64,000 nt of DNA from Tolypothrix bouteillei VB521301 (GTDB taxonomy: Bacteria; Cyanobacteriota; Cyanobacteriia; Cyanobacteriales; Nostocaceae): assembly GCF_000760695.4 (NCBI RefSeq), contig NZ_JHEG04000001.1:3196452-3260451 (forward strand), in the 5' to 3' direction. The position numbers were made by a program, and so were the translations under genes. Shown here in pieces: positions 52,738 through 62,639 of the stretch. The number at the start of each line of letters is the position of its first letter. Position 1 is the stretch's first letter. The notes beneath the pieces were generated by a model. That model was given only the letters and a program-made list of their open reading frames with translations. It made no database searches and was not told where the DNA came from.

Positions 52738-53649
52738 ATGTATCAACCACTAGGATTTGAGCAACGTTCTACAATGACTTCATTAGGTATAATGACTTAC
52801 TATACTAATGAGGGTAAACCTTGGGAGAATAAGACAGAAAAGGAAACTTTGGTATTTTTACACGGTTTTGGAGGTGGATCGTCTGCCTATGAGTGGTCAA
52901 AAGTTTACCCAGCATTTGCATCTGAGTATCGTATTGTTGCACCAGATTTGATAGGTTGGGGCAGATCTGAGCATCCGCCACAAAGCTACAGAATTGAGCA
53001 CTATTTAGACACTATCCGGGAATTTTTGCAAAAAACTTGCGACCGCGCCGTAACAGTTATAGCATCTTCTCTTACGGCAGCATTTACAATTAGAGTTGCG
53101 ATCGCCCATCCTGAATTGTTTAAATCTCTCATTCTCACAACACCTGCAGGGCTTGCTGACTTTGGTGAAGATTATTCGCGCAGTATATTTGCTCAGATAG
53201 TCAGTATCCCTATAGTTGACACGTTACTTTACAACACGGGAATTGCGACAAGTGGAGGTATTCGCAGTTTCTTGGAGAGAAGGCAATTTGCCCAACCCAA
53301 TCGGGTATACGAGGAAATTGTCAGCGCTTACTTGGAATCCGCACAGCAACCCAATGCAGAATATGCAGCTCTGTCTTTTGTGCGTGGGGATTTATCCTTT
53401 GATTTATCGCTCTACATCCAACAATTAACAACTCCTACTGCAATTATTTGGGGGAAAAAGTCCGAATTTACAGGTCCAGAAATTGGTCAGCGCTTTGCCC
53501 AAATGAATCCGAAAGCCATTCGTGTTTTTCAACAACTTGATGATGTGGGATTAACACCGCAGTTAGAACTACCTGCAGTGACAATTGGTTTGATCCGAAA
53601 ATTTTTGCCAGTTTTAAACCAGCAATCGGTTTATAACGAGGATTCATGA
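52738..53649 (+). CDS. Alpha/beta-hydrolase-fold protein with altered catalytic residues
   Basis: 303 residues. Oxyanion strand LVFLHGFGGGSSAYEWSK, VAPDLIGWGRSEHP, and nucleophile elbow VIASSLTAAF (Ser111) fit the fold. The acid is normally in a WGxxD context but here reads IIWGKKSEFTG. The catalytic His is normally in a GHxPxxE context but here reads DDVGLTPQLELPA, with Leu in place of His. A catalytic triad is therefore not apparent. A later start (ATG 52774) is possible. Its substrate is unknown. Confidence 0.8.
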   Translation: MYQPLGFEQRSTMTSLGIMTYYTNEGKPWENKTEKETLVFLHGFGGGSSAYEWSKVYPAFASEYRIVAPDLIGWGRSEHPPQSYRIEHYLDTIREFLQKTCDRAVTVIASSLTAAFTIRVAIAHPELFKSLILTTPAGLADFGEDYSRSIFAQIVSIPIVDTLLYNTGIATSGGIRSFLERRQFAQPNRVYEEIVSAYLESAQQPNAEYAALSFVRGDLSFDLSLYIQQLTTPTAIIWGKKSEFTGPEIGQRFAQMNPKAIRVFQQLDDVGLTPQLELPAVTIGLIRKFLPVLNQQSVYNEDS

Positions 53650-53664
53650 GAAAATTTATAAGGA

Positions 53665-55479
53665 TTAGGGACTTTGGGTAAATTTATATCCACCTGCTAC
53701 CACCTCAAGAGTCCCTTGTTTCCAACCTTGGTAAATTGGTGTTTTCTTAGCTTGAGAATTTTGATAAACAGCGTAACGATCGCGCCAATCCTGAAAATTG
53801 CCATTGCGCCAAACTTTTGGCAATCCTTGAGATTGATACTGTAATTTGACCTTGCCCAACACACCTTTATATTCAACAGTTCGATTGTCAATTTCACTTA
53901 AGTTCAAGCGAGATGTCTTTAGGACAGATTGTTGAAATTGCTCCCAATTACCGTGTGTTGCTTTTTCTCCTATTTCCAAAGCAAATCCGCTCATGTTATC
54001 ATTACCTGTGGCAGTCAAAATTTGGTGATCGGGATATTTTTTGAGAATTTTCTCAGTTGCTGTACTGTTAATTCCTTCAAGAGTTAAATGAATTGGTGTA
54101 AGTGCCAGCCAAGTCTTTTCATAACCAATAAAAGTTACGCCTTTTTTAGTTTCTAATTTCACTGACTGAGGTAAAAAAAACTGAAATGGTGCTTTAGGTT
54201 TATTGTTAAGCCAAATTATCAAATTACGGTATTGGGCAATGCGATCGCCACCTATAGATGAAGAAGAGATTTGAGTCGGATCTGTCCCCGTTGCTGCAAT
54301 AAAATAATCAACGCCACGCTTAGAATTAAACGCCATCATCTTAAAACCATTCCAGTCACCGCCAGAACCTTGAGCTAAAGTCCCTATCTGGAAGGTATTT
54401 CCAAAATAGAGAGTTTCATAAAATGCTGGCGCAATATCGCCGCCCGGTTTCCAATTTTCATAAGTAGGTTTGGAATTTAGCAATTCCAGTGGTTTGGGAA
54501 ATTGCTTTCTTGCTAAAGCAACAACTGCTAAAGGTGGACGATAGGTGCTGGTCATTAAATGCACTAAGTCAGGCGAAGGATTGGGATCTGCAAGAGGAGA
54601 ATCACCAAAATACAGCCCCAATTCATGGGTAGCCAGAGAACACCAAACACAATTTCCCTGGCTGTAATCGCGCTTAGAAGGACCGCCAAATCCACCCCGC
54701 CAATATTTAACAGCACCAGACGTCACAAACCAATCCAATGCGGATTTAGCAAGAGATTTGACTTCAGGGTCTTTGGCAAAATCGTAGAGATTGACATAAG
54801 TTGAGATAGCGTGTCCCAAGTAGTTTTCGGAATCCCACTCCCCCTGTCCTATTTGGTAAAGAGTGCGAACATTTCTGCTGATACGTTCTTTATAAAGCTT
54901 GCGAGTTGCTTCATTTCCTGTTTCTTCAGCAAATAAATACACGGAAATTTCCCGCATTGCTTTTAAATTGTCCGTATTGCGACAGTCTACCCAAGTATCG
55001 CAATTATCTGTAGAGTTTGCCCAAAACTGACGCCGATTTGGAAAGCGCCGTGTAAGCGGATCGACTTCGGTTAGGATCTTCATAGCCCGTTTCATTCTCT
55101 GGAGATACGATGGCTCGAGATACTTACCAAAGTAAAAGTATTTGCGGACCTGACCTTTGAGAGTAAAACCAGAGTAAAAATCAATTCCCAATGTATGAGC
55201 GTGACTTTTAGCATCTGCATCTTCGGACTGTAAAAAGGAAATAGCCTTTTTTTGATTTCCAGCAAGGAAATCAATCATTGCCTTAGGATAGGATCTTTTT
55301 TCACTCTCAAAAGATGTAGTGCCATACTTGCTATCTGTCAATTTTGTTAGAGCGTCCTTAGACCGCAACTGAAACTCTTGTTCCATTTGCGGTGTCCACT
55401 GATTTTCTGCCTTAACTAGGTTGCAGCCAATGGGAAGACACGTTAATGATATGACAATTATTTTAAGAGTTTTTATCAT
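53665..55479 (-). CDS. Large secreted protein of unknown function
   Basis: 604 residues with an N-terminal signal sequence (TLKIIVISLTCLPIGCNLVKA). A Cys follows PIG, so lipoprotein processing is possible though the lipobox is not canonical. The N-terminal half is helical (GDKDxA-like repeats not seen; segments such as ENYLGHAISTYVNLYDFAKD and ALDWFVTSGAVKYWRGGFGG). The C-terminal half is richer in beta strand. The layout resembles alpha/alpha-toroid plus beta-sandwich polysaccharide lyases, but no catalytic motif was recognised. It is convergent with the hydrolase. Confidence 0.65.
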   Translation of the reverse strand: MIKTLKIIVISLTCLPIGCNLVKAENQWTPQMEQEFQLRSKDALTKLTDSKYGTTSFESEKRSYPKAMIDFLAGNQKKAISFLQSEDADAKSHAHTLGIDFYSGFTLKGQVRKYFYFGKYLEPSYLQRMKRAMKILTEVDPLTRRFPNRRQFWANSTDNCDTWVDCRNTDNLKAMREISVYLFAEETGNEATRKLYKERISRNVRTLYQIGQGEWDSENYLGHAISTYVNLYDFAKDPEVKSLAKSALDWFVTSGAVKYWRGGFGGPSKRDYSQGNCVWCSLATHELGLYFGDSPLADPNPSPDLVHLMTSTYRPPLAVVALARKQFPKPLELLNSKPTYENWKPGGDIAPAFYETLYFGNTFQIGTLAQGSGGDWNGFKMMAFNSKRGVDYFIAATGTDPTQISSSSIGGDRIAQYRNLIIWLNNKPKAPFQFFLPQSVKLETKKGVTFIGYEKTWLALTPIHLTLEGINSTATEKILKKYPDHQILTATGNDNMSGFALEIGEKATHGNWEQFQQSVLKTSRLNLSEIDNRTVEYKGVLGKVKLQYQSQGLPKVWRNGNFQDWRDRYAVYQNSQAKKTPIYQGWKQGTLEVVAGGYKFTQSP

Positions 55480-55561
55480 AATGGTTAGTAGTTAGTCGTT
55501 AGTCGTTAGTCGTTGGTTGTTGGTAACCACTGACCACTAACCATAACCACCAACCACTCAC

Positions 55562-56095
55562 TTATTTCTCCTGCAGTCTGATATCAATGACAGTACTATT
55601 AAAATTGTAGTTAAAGCCATCTAACTCAATTGGCATGCCAATTTTGACTTTACTGTTACCCAGTACTGGTCCATCTGGCGTAATTTGGGCTTTGCCTTGT
55701 AAAGTCAAGAGCATATCAGTACTGAAATTATTAGCTCTTTTATCTGGCAATTCTTTTACAGAACCGTCAGGTTGGGGAACCATAATTGTTCTTGGTAGTA
55801 CTTGTATCGATTTAATATCAATCGTTCCATAGGGTTGATTGCGGATAATCACTTTCGTCTTACCACCTTTTTCTAACCCTTTTGCGTATAATTGTTCTGG
55901 ATCGCGGACATTTAATCCCCGAACCACTAAATCTACTTCGATAGGTACTGTTTGACTTCCAACCTGAGCAACGGAACCAGAACCACCAGGAAATAGGAAG
56001 ATACCGAATATAACGAGCAGAATGACAAGTAAAGCACCAAAATCGAGGATGCTAATTTTACCGAATAAACGACCTTTGGAATCTAAAATAGCCAT
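55562..56095 (-). CDS. DUF4330-family protein
   Basis: 177 residues. A start (MAILDSKGRLFGKISILDFG) is followed by one transmembrane helix (ALLVILLVIFGIFLFPGG), and then a soluble beta-rich domain (VDLVVRGLNVRDPEQLYAKG, KVKIGMPIELDGFNYNFNST). The pattern is the cyanobacterial DUF4330 family of unknown function. It follows the large secreted protein on the same strand at 82 bases and may share its transcript. Confidence 0.8.
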   Translation of the reverse strand: MAILDSKGRLFGKISILDFGALLVILLVIFGIFLFPGGSGSVAQVGSQTVPIEVDLVVRGLNVRDPEQLYAKGLEKGGKTKVIIRNQPYGTIDIKSIQVLPRTIMVPQPDGSVKELPDKRANNFSTDMLLTLQGKAQITPDGPVLGNSKVKIGMPIELDGFNYNFNSTVIDIRLQEK

Positions 56096-56357
56096 AACAA
56101 GTTTTTCTGATAATGGTAGCAGTATATCTTTAGTAAGAATGCAGCACTTTAATCTATTTTGCAGGACGAAAAGTTATTGGGCGCTGCCGATCGTGCAATA
56201 GTCTATCACAACTAGGGGGTAGGGGGTAGGGACAAGGAAGAAGTGCTGATTCCCCATTGCCCATTTCCCAGTCTCTACTTTTAGTGTGCAACTCAAAGAA
56301 AGAGAAATTCGTCACATAGTTTTACTTCTACTCAGATTCTCTTAAAACCGGATTGTT

Positions 56358-57215
56358 ATGAACAGGAACCGCTTTTCTACAAACTCCCGTTATTGGCGAC
56401 GGACTTGGTTTTATCCGTTAATTTCCTTAACAGTTGCTTTAAGTGTGTGCTTAAGTACACCTGTAAAAACTTGGGCCGGGATTGAGCGCTGGATACCGAC
56501 ATTGATACAAGGCGTACAAGTGATTCAGCTTTCCAACATATCCTCTCGCCAAGAGGTTGAGCTTGGCAAGCAGATGAATCAACAGCTAGGTGGTGAAGTC
56601 AAATTTTATCGTAACTCCACAATTAGCAATTATGTGGAACAAATTGGCAGAAAATTGGCAGCTAATAGCGATCGCAGCGATCTTCCTTTTACCTTTCAAG
56701 TTGTTGAAGATGACAGCATCAATGCTTTTGCTACGACTGGGGGATTTGTATACGTTAATACGGGTTTGATCAAAGCAGCAGACAATGAAGCGGAATTGGC
56801 AAGTGTCATGGCTCACGAAATCGGTCATATTGGTGGAAAGCACTTGGTCAAGCAAATGCGGCAAAGAGCACTTGCAAGTGGTGTAGCATCTGCTGCAGGT
56901 TTGGATCGTTCTCAAGCAGTGTCGATAGGTGTAGATTTGGCCTTAAACCGTCCGCGCAGTCGTGAAGATGAATACGATGCAGACCAAAGAGGATTGAAAA
57001 CTTTAACACGCAGTGGTTATGCCCCATCGGGTATGATTTCTTTTATGCAAAAACTTTTAAAACAAAGTTCTGGAACTCCTTCATTTTTGAGCACCCACCC
57101 CGCAACAAGCGATCGCATTAAAGCCCTTGAACGTGCTATCGCTTCTCAATCTGGTGGTGGTAATGCTGGTTTGGATAAAGCAGCTTATCAAGCAAATACT
57201 AGAGCATTACGTTAG
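56358..57215 (+). CDS. M48-family zinc metalloprotease, secreted
   Basis: 285 residues. An N-terminal hydrophobic signal (FYPLISLTVALSVCLSTPVK) is followed by NQQLGGEVKFYRNSTISNYV and the catalytic HEIGH motif in ASVMAHEIGHIGGKH; the third zinc ligand is the Glu in SREDEYDADQRG. STHPATSDRIKALE near the end is typical of the BepA/LoiP group, which degrade misfolded outer-membrane or periplasmic proteins. All metal ligands are present. Confidence 0.92.
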   Translation: MNRNRFSTNSRYWRRTWFYPLISLTVALSVCLSTPVKTWAGIERWIPTLIQGVQVIQLSNISSRQEVELGKQMNQQLGGEVKFYRNSTISNYVEQIGRKLAANSDRSDLPFTFQVVEDDSINAFATTGGFVYVNTGLIKAADNEAELASVMAHEIGHIGGKHLVKQMRQRALASGVASAAGLDRSQAVSIGVDLALNRPRSREDEYDADQRGLKTLTRSGYAPSGMISFMQKLLKQSSGTPSFLSTHPATSDRIKALERAIASQSGGGNAGLDKAAYQANTRALR

Positions 57216-57266
57216 CGATCGCATCGATTTTGAATTGCTACACATTGCTCGTCCCTAACTAACTCA

Positions 57267-58028
57267 TTACGCTCTTCTTCTCTGAAATTTTGCCACCTCG
57301 AACTCGGCTGGATCGACAAATGCCAACGCTTCTTTAAGTTGTAGAGTGCGGAGGCATTTGTCTAAGACGTTAACTTGGTAGACCAACTTATTTGTGATGT
57401 CAAGCGCTGTCAGCCAGCCACTTCGGGGATGATAAGCACCTGTATCTATATCCAACCATCCTTTGCCTTGCGCCAGCTGACCGGGTGTAACTCCCGGTAA
57501 AGTAAAGGTAATTGTATGACCGACAATAATTAATTTATCAGCAAAATAAGGTTTATCTATACTGTGAAATTTGTCTCGCACCCAGCATATCTGCTCGGCT
57601 GTTTGTTCTACAAGAGGCATTGAGGGATCGACTCCCGCATGAGCTAACAAAACATCCCCCAAGTCAATATAGGTGGGTAAAGTTTTAAGCCATTCCACAT
57701 GGTCTTCTGGGATGGTGGCTTGTTTGTAACTTGCGACTGTTGCTTGTCCGCCACTGCACAGCCACGCTTGTACCGTTGACGTAGGAGCTTGTCCGCTAGT
57801 TAAAATATTTAATAACATATGCTCGTGATTACCTAACACGCACTCGTAGCGGTTATTCTTCACAAATTCTACAACTTGCGAGCTTTGAGGTCCACGATCG
57901 ATCAAATCTCCAAGAAAATATATTTTATCGTCTGATATGGGGGCGATCGCATCTAACAAAGTCATCAAACTTTCGTAGTGACCATGCACGTCCCCAATAA
58001 TGATCCGGCGGTAGCTAGTTGCGCTCAT
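57267..58028 (-). CDS. Metallophosphoesterase (PPP-type phosphatase)
   Basis: 253 residues with the calcineurin-like motifs IIGDVHGHYESL, FLGDLIDRGPQS, LGNHEHMLL, VLLAHAGVD and VGHTITF. These bind two metals and act on protein phosphates or nucleotides such as diadenosine tetraphosphate. The compact size is close to bacterial PrpA/ApaH-like enzymes. The substrate is not evident from the sequence. Confidence 0.9.
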   Translation of the reverse strand: MSATSYRRIIIGDVHGHYESLMTLLDAIAPISDDKIYFLGDLIDRGPQSSQVVEFVKNNRYECVLGNHEHMLLNILTSGQAPTSTVQAWLCSGGQATVASYKQATIPEDHVEWLKTLPTYIDLGDVLLAHAGVDPSMPLVEQTAEQICWVRDKFHSIDKPYFADKLIIVGHTITFTLPGVTPGQLAQGKGWLDIDTGAYHPRSGWLTALDITNKLVYQVNVLDKCLRTLQLKEALAFVDPAEFEVAKFQRRRA

Positions 58029-58539
58029 CAGCTCTGTGTTTTAATAACTTTGTCTAATACTTGTGCTACAGATTAAGCTAAATTGATTTCGCAAACACGA
58101 GTTACAAATAGCTTAAAAATTATATTTAAGGTAATTATGCCCACATCTGGCTGCTATGTGTCACCAGAGCGATTAATTTGTGACAATTTAATGAGTGTCA
58201 CTATAGCAATTCATTTGTAACAATTTAGTAAGTTTAGAACCCAAGATTCTCTCAATGGTTGGGTTTTTGACTTTTCAAGCACAAATTAAGATCGCTATAG
58301 CTTTTATTCTCACATAAATATTTCACATAATTTTTAACAATATATATACAGCGAAAACTACGCTCTTTATAAAACTACTTCATCAGTATTATTTTGTAAG
58401 ATTTGTAGGTAGTTAGTAGTTGCTAGGGACACAGCCAGAGTACCGTACAAAGCAGTTTTGCATCAGTACGGGCTAAATTGTTGCGATGTTTTACAAACAA
58501 CCACTAACGACTCACTACCAATTGGTTATAAATACGCTA
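58029..58539. other. Intergenic region with a 24-bp imperfect direct repeat
   Basis: ATTAATTTGTGACAATTTAA (58172-58191) and ATTCATTTGTAACAATTTAG (58209-58228), each extended by four more bases, agree at 20 of 24 positions and lie 37 bases apart. The word TGTGACAATTTAAT resembles repeats at ends of Tn7-like elements, but no transposase genes are near. The rest is AT-rich and without a gene. Confidence 0.45.
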
Positions 58540-60264
58540 CTAATGTTTAACTGTCATGGGAAGGCGAACAATAAAAACAGACCCAACTCCTGGTTCGCTT
58601 CTGACAGTAATTTCCCCACCCATCATTTGGCAAAAATGACGGCTAATTGCCAATCCCAGCCCAGTTCCTCCGTACTTTTTAGTGGTTGAAGCGTCCCCTT
58701 GAGTAAAGGGTTGAAACAGTTGCTGCTGTTGGTGATATGTCATACCAATACCGCTATCTTCAACTGTAAAAGTGATAATTCTAGCAGAGCCATTTTCATA
58801 CACGCCCTGTTTGTCTTTCTCTATCAACAGCTTAACTTTGCCATTTTTAGTAAATTTAGCAGCATTACTTAACAGATTATATAGAACTTGTCTGAGTTTA
58901 GTCTGGTCGGTATGCATGACACCAAGTTCTTCTTCAAAATAGACCTCTAAAACATTGCCATTTTTTTCTACCAACGGCTTCACCGTCATCACTATATTAT
59001 TAAGCAATGTTGCTAGTTCAAATGTTTCAGGGTAAAAGGTCATTTTCCCCGCTTCAATTTTTGAAAGGTCGAGGATATCGTTGATCAGTGTTAGCAAATG
59101 CCTTCCTGCGCCATTAATAGATTCTAGGTCACTGATAAAATCTTCTGCCATGCCAAAATCAGCTGCGTCGTCTTTAAGCAGTTGACTTAAACCAATAATG
59201 GCATTCAATGGTGTGCGTAACTCGTGACTGATATTAGCAAGAAACTGACTTTTTGCCTTACTAGCTGCTTCTGCGAGTTCTTTTGCTTGCTGTAGTTCTT
59301 TAGTCCGTTCGGAGACTCTTTCAATTAAACGGTTCAGAGATTTGGCTAGCAATCCAATTTCATCTTCAGTACTGACTGGTGCTCGCAAATCAAAGTTCGA
59401 TTTTTTTGCCACCTGTTCTGCGACTTGTGTGACAAGAATGACTGGTTCGGCAATGGCTCTAGAAGTTCGCCAAGCTATAATTGCAGCGATCGCTACTGAT
59501 AGCAGCATACTGACTATCACAATTAACCGCTCGACTCCTTTTGCCATCTCTACGTCTTTTGCTATTTCTACCTCTTGTTCTTCCGCAGTCTGCAAAATAT
59601 TACTCAATTGCAGGCGCAACTGATCGAGTCGGATGGCTGTTTCACCGCCCATGATTTCTAGTAATTGCTCTCGCGCAAACGCAGCACTTTGTGGCTGTTG
59701 TGGCTGCTTTTCATACTGTTGTAAAACAGCTTCTATTTGCCAAATGTAGGAGTCTAAGTTACTTTCATATTCCTGTATGACGTTTCGGAGAGTACTTTCA
59801 GTAGCGGCTAACTTTCCTGGTTTGCTGTCTAAAAACTCTATAATTTGTTGTTGTAAATTTTTAGCTTTGTCAAAATTCTTAAAAAGGTCAAATCTTTTGT
59901 CAGCAAGCCGTTCTGAGTCTTGTATGACAGCAATTATATTCGAGCTGTGTAACTGCGCTCCTATTAAAGCATTTCTGTAGCTAGCCAGCATATGTGTCTG
60001 ATACCGGGCATGACTTAACTGTCCGGTCTCTATTCCTCGATAGTAGTTAGCGATCGCCACACCGGTTAGGGACCCTAAAAAACCAATGCCAATCGCTAAA
60101 AAGTAGCCATAGCCAATCTTTTGATGAATTCGCCAAGAACTGGCTTTGAGTTTGCCTCGGGAGGGAAACTCAATAGTTGGGAGTTCGTCGGAAGAGGGCT
60201 GATCGGCTGACACTTGTTTTCTTTCTATGTTGCTGTCAACAGAGGTTGGTTTTTGAGTTTGCAT
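58540..60264 (-). CDS. Membrane sensor histidine kinase
   Basis: 574 residues. Two transmembrane helices ([20 protein letters not shown] and [20 protein letters not shown]) enclose a helical extracytoplasmic sensor domain. Then come a HAMP linker (ISIAEPV-like region to [18 protein letters not shown]), a coiled coil, and the kinase core with H-box [21 protein letters not shown]-box [17 protein letters not shown], and G-boxes VEDSGIGM and [15 protein letters not shown]. No response regulator is adjacent. Confidence 0.93.
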   Translation of the reverse strand: MQTQKPTSVDSNIERKQVSADQPSSDELPTIEFPSRGKLKASSWRIHQKIGYGYFLAIGIGFLGSLTGVAIANYYRGIETGQLSHARYQTHMLASYRNALIGAQLHSSNIIAVIQDSERLADKRFDLFKNFDKAKNLQQQIIEFLDSKPGKLAATESTLRNVIQEYESNLDSYIWQIEAVLQQYEKQPQQPQSAAFAREQLLEIMGGETAIRLDQLRLQLSNILQTAEEQEVEIAKDVEMAKGVERLIVIVSMLLSVAIAAIIAWRTSRAIAEPVILVTQVAEQVAKKSNFDLRAPVSTEDEIGLLAKSLNRLIERVSERTKELQQAKELAEAASKAKSQFLANISHELRTPLNAIIGLSQLLKDDAADFGMAEDFISDLESINGAGRHLLTLINDILDLSKIEAGKMTFYPETFELATLLNNIVMTVKPLVEKNGNVLEVYFEEELGVMHTDQTKLRQVLYNLLSNAAKFTKNGKVKLLIEKDKQGVYENGSARIITFTVEDSGIGMTYHQQQQLFQPFTQGDASTTKKYGGTGLGLAISRHFCQMMGGEITVRSEPGVGSVFIVRLPMTVKH

Positions 60265-60903
60265 ACCTCAAATTCTCCTTGCCCTCCTGCAAAAAACTGG
60301 GTGTCTATACAGAGGTTGCAATTTTCTTAATGAACTTATGATTAACACCTACCACTTTATCTTCTTTTTTCTCAAAATTAAGGCGATTATCCGCTTTTAA
60401 GCGTAGGTGAAATTTGTGAAATAAAGGCTAAGTTTTGAAGTCTATATGATGAATTTTCTATAAAGTGCCTTTATTCTTACAGATGACAAATTACTCGTAA
60501 ATTAGACCGGTTCTACTTTTGCAGCTGGAGGGTACGTAAAATTTTATAAAAAATTTACTTCTTGTTGGCTTTCTTTTGCTAGAATTCAGCCTTCACTAAC
60601 CTCTCCCACTTAATGGCAAGCTGTGCTTTTCGCTTGTGAGTGTCTGTTTCTTTCATGTCAAGTAAATTACTATAGCGGGCATGTCCTCCATTATATGAGA
60701 GCGATGGGGATATGCACATTTTTAACAGTTGTTGGGTACAAACAAAAGACTTCTCAATAAAAAAATATCTAATTTGTGGAACGAGTGTTCAAACAATAAA
60801 TTTTCCTTGAATTGCGGGACGGGTAGCTCTACCCGCCCTTAATGAGTGGGGGCGTTTCCGCTCCCACCCTCAGAAATTTTAGGATGCCGTTTTTGGAAAT
60901 CCC
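60265..60903. other. Intergenic region, no gene seen
   Basis: AT-rich DNA with no ORF of protein character. Near its right end are two hairpins downstream of the minus-strand metK gene (see 60820-60867). The promoter of the histidine kinase should lie at its left end. Confidence 0.4.
60820..60867 (-). terminator. Paired hairpins downstream of metK
   Basis: CGGGTAG/CTACCCG (60820-60835) and a GTGGGGGCG/CCGCTCCCAC stem (60846-60867), 37 bases after the metK stop on the minus strand. No strong T run follows, so this is a likely but not certain terminator; the GGGCGGGTAGAGCTACCCG palindrome is of a widely dispersed cyanobacterial type. Confidence 0.5.
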
Positions 60904-62166
60904 TTATGCAAGAGCAGCTGACAGAAGATGCTCAACAGCTTGCTTCAGAGCCTCTACCTTATCAAGACGCTCCCAAGGCAAGTCTAAATCGTTACGACCC
61001 AAGTGACCGTAAGCCGCGACGTCCTGATAAAAACGTCCGCCTCGTTCATTTGGTAAGTTACGTAGATTGAAGGAGTGGATAATACCTGCAGGACGCAGTT
61101 CAAAATGCTGTTTTACTAATTCCAACAAGGTGTCGTCTTCAACTTTACCTGTGCCAAAAGTATCCAACATGATACTTACAGGTCTTGCAACGCCAATCGC
61201 GTAGCTGAGTTGAACTTCGCATTTTTCTGCCAAACCAGCAGCGACAATGTTTTTCGCTACATAGCGACAAGCATAAGCAGCACTGCGATCGACCTTAGTA
61301 GGGTCTTTGCCAGAAAAAGCGCCACCACCATGACGAGAGTAGCCACCATAGGTATCAACAATGATTTTGCGTCCTGTCAGACCGGAATCTCCTTGAGGAC
61401 CGCCAATGACAAACTTACCTGTGGGGTTAACCAAAAAGCGAGTTTCATCATCTGGCTTAACATCAATGTCTACAAAAACAGGCTCAACCACTGCCGACCA
61501 GAGATCTTGCTTGATTTTAGCTTGCACCTCTGCTTCATCTGTAATTTCACCGATAGTTGCCGAGTGCTGTGTAGAAATCAGAATGGTATCGATACCAACT
61601 GGTCGTCCATCCTCATAAGCAATGGTGACTTGTGTTTTTCCATCAGGGCGCAGGTATGGCAAAACACCCGTTTTGCGAACAGCAGCCAATCGGCGGGCAA
61701 TACGGTGAGCAAGGCAGATAGGCAAGGGCATATATTCTGGGGTTTCGTTACAAGCGAAACCAAACATAATTCCTTGGTCGCCAGCCCCTACTGTGTCAAA
61801 CAGTTCATCGCTACTTTGCTCGCGGGTTTCTTGAGCGGTGTTGACACCTTGAGCGATATCAGGTGACTGTTCGTCTAGAGCCACAATCACCGCACAGCTG
61901 TTAGCAGAAAATCCGTTATCGGCGTTGGTATAGCCAATTTCCGCAATTTTCTTACGAGCAACGTTTACGTAGTTAACATTGGCTTTAGTTGTAATTTCCC
62001 CTGTAATTAAAACCAAGCCAGTGTTGACAACCACCTCAGCAGCAACGCGGCTGCTGGGGTCTTGAGAAAGCAGGGTATCTAGGATAGTATCAGAAATCTG
62101 ATCGCAGATTTTATCCGGATGACCTTCGGTCACTGACTCGGAGGTAAATAGATAACGACGAGACAA
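60904..62166 (-). CDS. metK: S-adenosylmethionine synthetase
   Basis: 420 residues. Makes S-adenosylmethionine from methionine and ATP. Family motifs are [40 protein letters not shown] and the P-loop-like [38 protein letters not shown] is also present. Length is normal for cyanobacteria. The start is TTG at 62166, supported by a strong ribosome-binding site AAGGAGG seven bases upstream and by the absence of an alternative ATG before [11 protein letters not shown]. Confidence 0.97.
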   Translation of the reverse strand: MSRRYLFTSESVTEGHPDKICDQISDTILDTLLSQDPSSRVAAEVVVNTGLVLITGEITTKANVNYVNVARKKIAEIGYTNADNGFSANSCAVIVALDEQSPDIAQGVNTAQETREQSSDELFDTVGAGDQGIMFGFACNETPEYMPLPICLAHRIARRLAAVRKTGVLPYLRPDGKTQVTIAYEDGRPVGIDTILISTQHSATIGEITDEAEVQAKIKQDLWSAVVEPVFVDIDVKPDDETRFLVNPTGKFVIGGPQGDSGLTGRKIIVDTYGGYSRHGGGAFSGKDPTKVDRSAAYACRYVAKNIVAAGLAEKCEVQLSYAIGVARPVSIMLDTFGTGKVEDDTLLELVKQHFELRPAGIIHSFNLRNLPNERGGRFYQDVAAYGHLGRNDLDLPWERLDKVEALKQAVEHLLSAALA

Positions 62167-62639
62167 TGTAATTCCTCCTTAAGAAGGTAACAAGAGCGGA
62201 CTGAACTAACGTGTCTAATTCGACCGCTTTGATTTGCAATCATAACAATATTTTTAGGATCGGTAATTAGTTTTATACTAATTTTCTCAAAAATCTTACT
62301 TAAGCACGATTTTTTTTAAAGTGAGAAGCGCTACCCTACCTTGTTGCCGTGGATTCTTAATATAAGATATCTCAATGTCAAGAATTTAACACTACTGAGA
62401 ATCAGGGACTGGCGATCGGGAACTTGTACGCTAGTCCGACCTGGAATTTCTCTTGAAGCGTTGGGATGTGAATCCCCATTCAATGAATTCTTTCTGCCCT
62501 CTGCTTCCTAGCTCCTTCAATCATTTGAAACTCCCCAAGCAAAAGCAGCTATGCTTGAGGTAAAGCATTTCAGAGCAAATCTGTCACCCTCTACCTTTAG
62601 CATAGCTGCCTTCTGCTGTCAGATATCTGACTTGTTAGA
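62167..62639. other. Intergenic region between prk and metK
   Basis: Contains the metK ribosome-binding site and presumably its promoter. The left part has GTACGCTAGTCCGACC and TTCTGCCCTCTGCTTCC-type repeat fragments. No riboswitch, RNA or gene was recognised. Confidence 0.4.
62174..62180 (-). promoter_or_regulatory. Strong ribosome-binding site of metK
   Basis: AAGGAGG on the minus strand, seven bases before the TTG start of metK. It decides the start codon in the absence of an ATG. Confidence 0.8.

Noticed and set aside
62167..62639. Possible SAM riboswitch before metK
   Set aside because: No conserved riboswitch helices or core motif were recognised; only an ordinary ribosome-binding site is visible.
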